NCBI GenBank assembly: GCA_002508315.1
Contig: DAHE01000036.1
Span: 13,350 to 29,639, forward strand
Reading direction: 5' to 3'
Length of the DNA: 16,290 nucleotides
Source of the DNA: Thermocladium sp. UBA166
GTDB taxonomy: Archaea > Thermoproteota > Thermoprotei > Thermoproteales > Thermocladiaceae
Below are positions 10,990 to 16,290 of the stretch, in pieces. A program made the translations under genes and the position numbers. How positions within the stretch are numbered: position 1 is the stretch's first letter; the number at the start of each line of letters is the position of its first letter. A model generated the notes under the pieces. The model ran no database searches and was not told the origin of the DNA. It saw only the letters and a program-made list of their open reading frames with translations.

Positions 10990-12617
10990 TTGCCAGCGGA
11001 GGACCCTATCTCGTTTATTAGCTTGACGGGGGTCATCTTCGCCTCGCTCCTCTGCTTGCTCATGTTCTCCACAATCTCATCCAATTGATCCTCCAGCTTG
11101 CTGACCCTCTTATCCACGTAATTAATGAAGTAATTAACGGCCGCCCTCACTGGCGCATTCATGGCTCCAGTCAGATAGAACTTGTTAACTATATCCCTCG
11201 CCCAGTATATGCTGTGATGGAAGACCGCCTTCAATAACTCTATGTGCTCCGGGAGCAAGTTGTACTTATAAAGCCAACCACCCTTATCGCTCCTCACGTG
11301 ATTCATCGGAACGTAGAACAGCGGAACAAGCAGGCTCCTGTAGGGCTTCATTCTATCCACTAATTCTATGGTTTCCATGACGTCATCCGGCGTCTCCCCA
11401 GGCAGTCCTATTATCATGGTAACGGCGGGTATCAACTTCACTTCATGCATCACGGAGAGGCCCTCTGTCACCACCGTCCACCAATCCTCTATCTTATAGG
11501 GAGCAGCCTTGCCCGGCATTATCATCTTAGCCAACCGCCTAGAGCCCGTCTCAAGCCCCACCTCAGCCCCCCACCAGTCCTGGTTCTCGTCCTCTATTAT
11601 CTCCGCCAGCCTGGTCCCCATCTTGTACTTAGTCTCCCCGTATAGGAAGCCCCCCAACGTTGTGTGGCTCCAGGCAATCGTCTTGTAATAAGATTTAACC
11701 AGTTTGTGGAGGGCGATCAATTTATCCATGTCCGGCTCTATGGAGTCGGAACCATACAGGGGAACATCATCCGAATGTATCAATCCATTAACCACGCCGT
11801 TCCTGACGTTGACCCTCAACTCCTCCTCTATCTTGCTGAGGGGATACCAACGCATTGGCCGCAGGGTAACTGAGCAGAACGAGCAGCCGCGCGGGCAGCC
11901 CCTTCCTATTTCTATTAATCCATTCACGCTGGCGCCCTTTATGGCGGATATCTCATCAACGCTGGGCACGTCCCTCCTGCCCACGTATAGATACTTGGGA
12001 ATGGGCTCCCCATTAATGGCTCTCTCAACCATGTCCACAACCAACTTCTCCGCCTCGCCGTCGAACACCATATCTATTCCAAAGTAACTCATCAACTCCG
12101 GGAAGTAAAGCCACTGCCACGCGGAGGGGCCGCCGACGAATATCTTCAATCCATTCCTGGCCTTCGCCTCATCTACTTTTGGCTTTATTCTCATCATGAA
12201 TTTCTTGAAAGTCAATGCATTGAGGGGCTCCTTCCCAACTATAACGGCCCAAGTGGAGGAGGGGGGATTCAGGCCGAAGTAATCGTGGTGGCTCAACATC
12301 AATACCTTTGCCCTATTCAAGTACTTATCGACGTGATCCGGGTCTATTACGGCAGCCCTTATTCCAGCATCTATCAATGCCGCCTCCACCTTCCTCATGC
12401 CGTAGGGAGCCTGCACGGGCCTGCCCAACTTGTCCGTCTTCACCCTAGGCTCAGCGAGCCACTCATGGAACTTCTCCGAGAGGAAGGAGAAGGGGCCAAG
12501 CGTGACGAACACGGGGCCAGTGGATAGGAAGCCCAGGAATTCCTTTCCGTGGTAATTACTCATCATGGATCTATCTGTTGTCAAAACGACGTCAAAACCA
12601 TCGTTCGCTAAAACCAT
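10986..12617 (-). CDS. Radical SAM protein with B12-binding-like N-terminal domain
   Basis: 543 aa. The radical SAM 4Fe-4S motif CPRGCSFC is at 241-248 (Cys 241, 245, 248), followed by a TIM-barrel region with VGLETGSRR and MIIGLPGETPDDV. Residues about 70-210 look like a cobalamin-binding-type Rossmann domain (VEAALIDAGIRAAVIDPDHVDKYL and IFVGGPSAWQW, then VFDGEAE), but the classic B12 ligand DxHxxG is not visible, so cobalamin use is unproven. This is the general COG1032 architecture found in thermophilic archaea; substrate and product are unknown (RNA, lipid or cofactor modification are all possible). The ATG at 12617 has a TATA element about 27 bp upstream. The gene ends inside a candidate C/D sRNA. 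Confidence 0.85.
   Translation of the reverse strand: MVLANDGFDVVLTTDRSMMSNYHGKEFLGFLSTGPVFVTLGPFSFLSEKFHEWLAEPRVKTDKLGRPVQAPYGMRKVEAALIDAGIRAAVIDPDHVDKYLNRAKVLMLSHHDYFGLNPPSSTWAVIVGKEPLNALTFKKFMMRIKPKVDEAKARNGLKIFVGGPSAWQWLYFPELMSYFGIDMVFDGEAEKLVVDMVERAINGEPIPKYLYVGRRDVPSVDEISAIKGASVNGLIEIGRGCPRGCSFCSVTLRPMRWYPLSKIEEELRVNVRNGVVNGLIHSDDVPLYGSDSIEPDMDKLIALHKLVKSYYKTIAWSHTTLGGFLYGETKYKMGTRLAEIIEDENQDWWGAEVGLETGSRRLAKMIMPGKAAPYKIEDWWTVVTEGLSVMHEVKLIPAVTMIIGLPGETPDDVMETIELVDRMKPYRSLLVPLFYVPMNHVRSDKGGWLYKYNLLPEHIELLKAVFHHSIYWARDIVNKFYLTGAMNAPVRAAVNYFINYVDKRVSKLEDQLDEIVENMSKQRSEAKMTPVKLINEIGSSAGK
11014..11020 (-). promoter_or_regulatory. Putative TATA element of the minus-strand C/D sRNA
   Basis: TAATAAA on the minus strand, within the 3' coding part of the radical SAM gene, is centred about 28 bp before the C box at 10989. 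Confidence 0.4.
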
Positions 12618-12822
12618 GGATTTGCTTCCTCATACCTATAATAAATATTTTTTGCCGCTAAGCATAGAGAACGAGAACGGCGGGATCCCCCTCCTCACCT
12701 TATCAGCGAGCGGTTTCACTTCTTTTCCTTTTCCATGAGTATCGATTAGTTGACGGAAAGAACCAGGCGATTGCAGCAGGATGAAACATGCTTTTTTACT
12801 GTTTTTGTGTTCGCTCGTTGAG
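12618..12822. other. Intergenic region, radical SAM / ATPase K
   Basis: 205 bases. They contain the radical SAM gene promoter (12638-12651) and a plus-strand T-tract region at 12790-12805. I found no ORF, tRNA, C/D sRNA or clear hairpin. Confidence 0.6.
12638..12651 (-). promoter_or_regulatory. TATA element of the radical SAM gene
   Basis: An A/T tract reading AAAATATTTATTAT on the minus strand is centred about 27 bp upstream of the ATG at 12617, consistent with leaderless transcription. Confidence 0.55.
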
Positions 12823-13149
12823 TTATGGATGCGACATTATCAATATGGCGATTACTATGCCATATATGGCTATGGTCTCGACGAATGCCAGCACCAACAG
12901 GAACATCACCATATCCCTCTTCTCGAGGGATGCGGATACTATGGCGGCTCCGGCGGTTCCCATTCCAACGCCGGCCCCCCCGGCTGCCAACCCGAAGGCC
13001 AAGCCCGCTCCAATTAATTTCTCGCCGCTGCTGGAGGCGGTGGTAGAGGAGGACGTTGCATTTGAGCTGGCGCTAACCAATATAGCGGCGGCCAAGACGG
13101 CCAGCACGGAAACCATTAATGCGCTCCTCCATTTATTTCGACCTATCAT
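12823..13149 (-). CDS. atpK: A-type (V/A) ATP synthase subunit K (proteolipid c)
   Basis: 108-aa membrane rotor subunit that carries protons or sodium ions through the archaeal ATP synthase. An N-terminal hydrophobic segment (about 8-27) looks like a signal peptide, or possibly an extra helix, followed by a Ser/Thr-rich linker (28-42). The classical c-subunit hairpin has helix 1 (about 44-75, glycine-rich GAGLAFGLAAGGAGVGMG), a polar loop EKRDM, and helix 2 (about 79-105). The ion-binding carboxylate is Glu91 in VETIAIYG. One hairpin only, so not the duplicated eukaryotic form. The gene stands apart from other ATPase subunits, so it is dispersed. A TATA element at 13176-13185 lies about 32 bp upstream. 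Confidence 0.95.
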   Translation of the reverse strand: MIGRNKWRSALMVSVLAVLAAAILVSASSNATSSSTTASSSGEKLIGAGLAFGLAAGGAGVGMGTAGAAIVSASLEKRDMVMFLLVLAFVETIAIYGIVIAILIMSHP

Positions 13150-13345
13150 ACTATTCGCGTAACCATCCTCATCCGATTTTTAAGCATAACTCTTATGCGG
13201 CTGCACGAGGCGGGTTTTCATGATAAAATTAACGACAAACCTCACCCTTCAAGGCAGGGGGGACGGCGTGGGCGTTGGATTCTCATCGCCTTGCCTCGCC
13301 TCGCTTCAGCGCCATGCTGCTAATGCTTAATTGCGGTGGGCTGGG
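13150..13345. other. Intergenic region, atpK / unknown gene
   Basis: 196 bases between divergent genes. They hold the atpK promoter (minus-strand GCTTAAAAAT, 13176-13185) and a possible plus-strand element CTTAAT (13326-13331). GC-rich short runs occur near 13250-13320. I see no gene or structured RNA. Confidence 0.55.
13176..13185 (-). promoter_or_regulatory. TATA element of atpK
   Basis: GCTTAAAAAT on the minus strand is centred about 32 bp from the ATG at 13149, leaving a leader of about 6 nt. Confidence 0.5.
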
Positions 13346-13759
13346 ATGCCCATGATGGAGTGCCTGGAGGAAGTTCATGAGTTGATGGAGAAGGCGCTTG
13401 AGGCGGCGGCTGATGGGGGAAACCCTGCCTCGGTGGCTGATGAGTTGGCCGGGCTGCCTTGCGGAAAGCCCTACCTAGACCTGCTAGGGGGAGGGGAGCC
13501 TCAAATCAATTCCGTGCTGGCAGCCACGCATTATGCGCAATACATACGAGGACGGCCGAGCCGGGCATTGGTGGAATTGGTTAAAAGCGGAGCGAGCGAG
13601 GCAGATCTTGCTAGGTACGTGCTTGGAAGGCACAGCGACGCCGGGATAGCCGTGGACCTCTTGTTCCACCTAGTGATGCTGAGGGTGACTGGGGACCCCG
13701 TGTGGAGGAGGAGGCTGGAGACCAGGCTTAGGCTTGTTATTCGTAATGGGGATCGATAG
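13346..13759 (+). CDS. Hypothetical protein
   Basis: About 137 aa of unknown function. It is Ala/Leu/Glu-rich and predicted almost wholly helical, with no membrane segment, signal peptide or metal motif. Features such as NSVLAATHYAQYIRG and LVELVKSGASEADLARYVLGRH suggest packed helices with a possible helix-turn-helix, but no family is recognised. The start is uncertain: the frame runs from TTG 13331, and ATGs occur at 13346, 13352 and 13355. An AT element (13326-13331) fits best with 13352-13355. It is followed after 54 bp by another unknown plus-strand gene with its own promoter. Confidence 0.6.
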   Translation: MPMMECLEEVHELMEKALEAAADGGNPASVADELAGLPCGKPYLDLLGGGEPQINSVLAATHYAQYIRGRPSRALVELVKSGASEADLARYVLGRHSDAGIAVDLLFHLVMLRVTGDPVWRRRLETRLRLVIRNGDR

Positions 13760-13781
13760 CTTGCCGACATTTTCAATAACC

Positions 13782-13789
13782 TTTATAAA
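13782..13789 (+). promoter_or_regulatory. TATA element of the 114-aa gene
   Basis: TTTATAAA, a strong archaeal TATA box, is centred about 28 bp upstream of the ATG at 13814. Confidence 0.65.
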
Positions 13790-13813
13790 GCACCGCTGGA
13801 TAATTGAATTTCC

Positions 13814-14158
13814 ATGAGCGAAGTGGATTGGAAAAACAGGGTCGGCACATTGTTGGAGAGAAACGTGAAGGATAATTACAAGCAATACATAGACGAGTTC
13901 CTCATAAGCCTGGAGAGACTGTACCAGAAGTGGTCCAGGGCTGATAAGGAGTTGATGGAGAAGTACGCGTACAACATAACCATTCTCTCCAGCAACTCCG
14001 ATAAGCCCAACGTGGTTAGGGCTAAAACGAACGCGTTCTACGCCTATCTAGTGCATAGGGGGTACATAACTGCCTATAAGGCCATGAGGGAGAAGCTGGT
14101 GGCGGGCGGGGAGAGCCTGTACACTTGGTTGAGGATGTATAGGGCATTGTCGTTGTGA
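13814..14158 (+). CDS. Hypothetical protein, basic and helical
   Basis: 114 aa of unknown function. It is helical throughout, rich in Lys, Arg and Tyr, with no membrane segment. It has a central patch KTNAFYAYLVHRGYITAYKAMREK and ends SLYTWLRMYRALSL. The composition and size would suit a nucleic-acid-binding or structural protein, but no family is recognised. The TATA box 28 bp upstream and the clean ATG make the start and reality of this gene likely. The stop codon lies within a weak C/D sRNA candidate. Confidence 0.7.
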   Translation: MSEVDWKNRVGTLLERNVKDNYKQYIDEFLISLERLYQKWSRADKELMEKYAYNITILSSNSDKPNVVRAKTNAFYAYLVHRGYITAYKAMREKLVAGGESLYTWLRMYRALSL

Positions 14159-14203
14159 TGTGGGTTCCCTTTGATGAGGAGTGATTTGAAAGCCAACGGC
14201 TGA
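14155..14203 (+). ncRNA. Weak candidate C/D box sRNA overlapping a stop codon
   Basis: C GTGATGT (14155-14161), a 9-nt guide, D' TTGA (14171-14174), a 6-nt spacer, C' GTGATTT (14181-14187), a 12-nt guide (14188-14199), and D CTGA (14200-14203). Spacing fits, and the C/D pair keeps the kink-turn core. But C' and D' do not pair well, one guide is short, and no TATA element lies at the right distance, so it would have to be processed from the mRNA. Confidence 0.3.
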
Positions 14204-14231
14204 GTTGCTCAGTCCGTGGACGGGTCGGTCG

Positions 14232-14978
14232 CTAGCCCTCCTCTTTCTTGCCTAGACCCCTTAATTGCTCCAGCATCTCGTCCATCGGCATGCTGGTTAT
14301 GGCGAGGGGCACCCTCTCCTTCCTGGCTATCTCTATCCCCAAGTAATCCGGCCTCTCGACATTGTGGAGTATAATGACAGATGGCCTGAAGTTTGCGAAC
14401 GCCATCATGGACTTCAGCGCTATTAGGGGGGAGCGGCCGTACTTCACGTTGATGAAGATCGCTGCGCGCTGCGTCGTGGTTCCGTACAGCTTGAAGTATT
14501 CATGGGATGGGACGTCCAGTATCAACTTAATGCTATCCACCACTGTGTATCCGTGCACGTCCATGTAGTCGACCGGCGGGGGCACTATCACCGTCCCCCT
14601 TATGCTCCTAAGGAACGTATCGAAGGGAATGGGCGAGTAGAAATCCCGCATGTCTATCACGGCGAGCCAGTACTTCTCGCCCAGGGATAGCTGCTGGATT
14701 AGCAATTGTATCTTATACCCACCCCTCTCCAGCTCTATGCCGAGGACGGCGTCCACGAATTTCTTCAAGAACCTAGCCCCCGGCGACTTACGGCGGCCCG
14801 ATTCATAATCGCTTATCACGCTCGGCGTAGTGTTTAACCTGACCGCCAACTCTATTTGGGACAAGCCGAAGTACTCCCGCCACTTCCTCATGGCCTTGCC
14901 CGGGGACTCGGAGAGGACTATTTCGCCCGCTATCCGGGCCGCTATGTCATCCACTATGCCCTTATCTATGTTGCGCAC
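14232..14978 (-). CDS. Archaeal HTH (XRE-type) transcriptional regulator
   Basis: 248 aa. Residues about 29-80 form an XRE/Cro-type helix-turn-helix: MRKWREYFGLSQIELAVRL, then NTTPSVISDYESGRRKSPG. The rest (about 85-248) is an alpha/beta domain, resembling the archaeal regulators once grouped as COG1709, whose ligand is unknown to me. The GTG start at 14978 is supported by a strong A/T tract (14994-15011) centred about 26 bp upstream. The gene follows aconitase on the same strand, with 55 bp between and its own promoter. It could control a nearby gene, but no operator is visible. Name is moderately sure, function unproven. Confidence 0.8.
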   Translation of the reverse strand: MRNIDKGIVDDIAARIAGEIVLSESPGKAMRKWREYFGLSQIELAVRLNTTPSVISDYESGRRKSPGARFLKKFVDAVLGIELERGGYKIQLLIQQLSLGEKYWLAVIDMRDFYSPIPFDTFLRSIRGTVIVPPPVDYMDVHGYTVVDSIKLILDVPSHEYFKLYGTTTQRAAIFINVKYGRSPLIALKSMMAFANFRPSVIILHNVERPDYLGIEIARKERVPLAITSMPMDEMLEQLRGLGKKEEG

Positions 14979-14993
14979 TATCGACTATTGTCT

Positions 14994-15011
14994 ATTAAAA
15001 ATATAAATATT
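14994..15011 (-). promoter_or_regulatory. TATA element of the HTH regulator gene
   Basis: An 18-bp A/T tract, reading AATATTTATATTTTTAAT on the minus strand, centred about 26 bp upstream of the GTG at 14978. It directly follows the aconitase stop and may also help end that transcript. Confidence 0.6.
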
Positions 15012-15033
15012 GCCCCTAGACTTCGACGATCTC

Positions 15034-16290
15034 TCAAGAGGAGCTTATTATCTTCCTCATGACGAAGGGCAATATGCCGCCGTGGCGGTAATACTCTACC
15101 TCCACCTCCGTGTCGAGCCTCGCAATCACATTGAACTCAATCACTTTACCGTCGAGCCCCGTCGCCCTTACCGTTAACTCCTTACGGGGCGATATATCCT
15201 CTATTCCAATTATGTCGAAAACCTCCTTACCGGTCAAGCCAAGCGACTTCCATCCCTGGCCATCCTTGAACTGAAGCGGCAGGACGCCCATGTCGACTAA
15301 ATTGCTTCTATGTATGCGCTCGAAGCTCTCCGCTATAACTGCCTTCACTCCCAGCAAGTAAGTTGCCTTAGCCGCCCAATCCCTGGAACTGCCTGTGCCG
15401 TACTGCTTCCCGGCCAGTATTATGAGGGGAATCCCCTGCTCCTTGTACTTCATGGCCGCATCGTAGACGCTCAAAACCTCCCCAGTTGGGAGGTACACAG
15501 TCCAACCGCCCTCCCTATCCACCAATAAGTTGCGCAGCCTCACGTTGCTGAATCCTCCCCTCATCATAACCTCATGATTCCCCCTCCTGGAGCCGTACGT
15601 GTTGAAATCCTCAGGCTTCACTCCATTGGCCAACAGGTACTTGCCCGCTGGGCTATCGATTGGTATGACGTTGGCGGGCGATATGTGATCAGTGGTTATC
15701 CTGTCCCCCAACAGCAGGAGGACGCGGGCGCCCCTTATGCTGCCGACCTTACCTGACTCCAGCGACACGTCGTTGAAGAAGGGCGGCTGCCTTATGTAGG
15801 TGGACGATGGGTCCCAAGCATACAGCTCGCCGCTGGGCGCCTTCAATTGCTCCCACAATTGATTGCCCTTGAACACGTCGGAGTACTTCTCCTTGAATAG
15901 CTCGGGGACTAGGGCGTTCTGTATGGCCTCCTTTATCTCGGCCATCGTTGGCCATATATCCCTCATGTAGACGGGGCGGCCGTTCGGGTCGGTGCCTATG
16001 GGCTCGTTATAGAGGTCTATGTCCATCCTCCCAGCCAACGCGTACACCACAACAAGCATTGGGGAGGCCAAGAACGCGCCCCTGGCCAATGGGTGTATCC
16101 TGCCCTCGAAGTTCCTATTGCCGCTGAGAACGGCAGTGGCGTAGAGGTTTCCATCCCTCACGGCCTTCGCTACAGGCTCCGGTATGGGACCAGTGTTCCC
16201 AATGCACACGGTGCAGCCGTACCCGGTTATGTGGAAGTTCAGGGCCTCCAGGTAAGGCAGTAGGCCCGAGCTCTTCAGGTACTCTGTGAC
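15034..16290 (-). CDS. Aconitate hydratase, C-terminal part (start outside window)
   Basis: TCA-cycle enzyme that isomerises citrate to isocitrate with a [4Fe-4S] cluster. The frame runs off the right edge; the 418 visible residues cover about half of an AcnA/IRP1-type enzyme. The cluster-ligand motif YGCTVCIGNTGP (codons about 25-36) holds two of the three cysteine ligands; the third, with the substrate-binding N-terminal part, is outside. Typical later segments are GDRITTDHISPANVIP, AGKQYGTGSSRDWAAKA and a C-terminal RHGGILPFVMRKII. All look intact, so it should be active. An aconitase with ferredoxin suits a respiratory or reductive TCA lifestyle in Thermoproteales. The promoter is outside the window. 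Confidence 0.95.
   Translation of the reverse strand, partial: VTEYLKSSGLLPYLEALNFHITGYGCTVCIGNTGPIPEPVAKAVRDGNLYATAVLSGNRNFEGRIHPLARGAFLASPMLVVVYALAGRMDIDLYNEPIGTDPNGRPVYMRDIWPTMAEIKEAIQNALVPELFKEKYSDVFKGNQLWEQLKAPSGELYAWDPSSTYIRQPPFFNDVSLESGKVGSIRGARVLLLLGDRITTDHISPANVIPIDSPAGKYLLANGVKPEDFNTYGSRRGNHEVMMRGGFSNVRLRNLLVDREGGWTVYLPTGEVLSVYDAAMKYKEQGIPLIILAGKQYGTGSSRDWAAKATYLLGVKAVIAESFERIHRSNLVDMGVLPLQFKDGQGWKSLGLTGKEVFDIIGIEDISPRKELTVRATGLDGKVIEFNVIARLDTEVEVEYYRHGGILPFVMRKIISSS

Noticed and set aside
12788..13162. Long plus-strand frame opposite atpK
   Set aside because: It is antisense to a clear proteolipid subunit, and its composition mirrors the Ala/Gly-rich codons.
1..16290. CRISPR arrays, insertion sequences, prophage or toxin-antitoxin pairs
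   Set aside because: No regularly spaced repeats, transposase or integrase motifs, or attachment-site duplications at tRNA ends were seen.

Overview
The window looks like chromosomal DNA of a hyperthermophilic or thermoacidophilic crenarchaeon of the order Thermoproteales (Caldivirga/Thermocladium/Vulcanisaeta type; the genus is a guess). Archaeal-type genes dominate: rpS8, rpS2, L7Ae, S28e, aIF1/SUI1, RadA, the proteolipid (K/c) subunit of the A-type ATPase, and an archaeal AmmeMemoRadiSam radical SAM enzyme. Both tRNA genes carry bulge-helix-bulge introns, one at a non-canonical site. Almost every gene start has an AT-rich TATA element centred about 24-29 bp upstream, the mark of leaderless archaeal transcripts.

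Layout. 1-750 is the 3' part of a cytosine-C5 DNA methyltransferase. It is followed by tRNA-Lys(CTT) with two introns (777-887), a ferredoxin (1008-1349), a convergent DUF309 protein (1378-1920), and a divergent AMP-forming acyl-CoA synthetase (2022-3761). Then come tRNA-Thr(GGT) with an intron (3818-3909), divergent rpS8 and rpS2 (4018-5166), and an NAD(P)-binding epimerase-like protein (5248-6183). That gene converges with a minus-strand cluster of aIF1, an unknown 130-aa protein and AmrS (8072 down to 6180). The L7Ae-S28e operon (8944-8228) and a RadA / PD-(D/E)XK nuclease pair (10879-9089) come next. They are followed by a 543-aa radical SAM protein (12617-10986), the ATPase K subunit (13149-12823), two plus-strand genes of unknown function (13346-14158), an HTH regulator (14978-14232), and the C-terminal part of aconitase (16290-15034, cut by the window edge).

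There is no CRISPR array, insertion sequence or prophage. No stretch over 300 bases lacks a gene; the largest gaps are 12618-12822 and 13150-13345.

The most interesting content is RNA. Besides the doubly interrupted tRNA-Lys there are two well-formed candidate C/D box sRNAs, neither of them a protein ORF. One (9755-9804, + strand) sits between radA and the nuclease gene and is antisense to the nuclease start. The other (10937-10989, - strand) begins inside the stop codon of the radical SAM gene, just upstream of radA. Each has C, D', C' and D boxes at correct spacing and a TATA element 28-29 bp upstream. A third, weaker candidate overlaps the stop codon of the 114-aa gene (14155-14203).

The genes cover translation (ribosomal proteins, aIF1, tRNAs, sRNAs guiding RNA methylation), recombination (RadA, perhaps the nuclease) and central metabolism (ferredoxin, acyl-CoA synthetase, aconitase, ATPase). 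This is ordinary housekeeping chromosome; I see no dedicated undescribed defence or mobile system in it.
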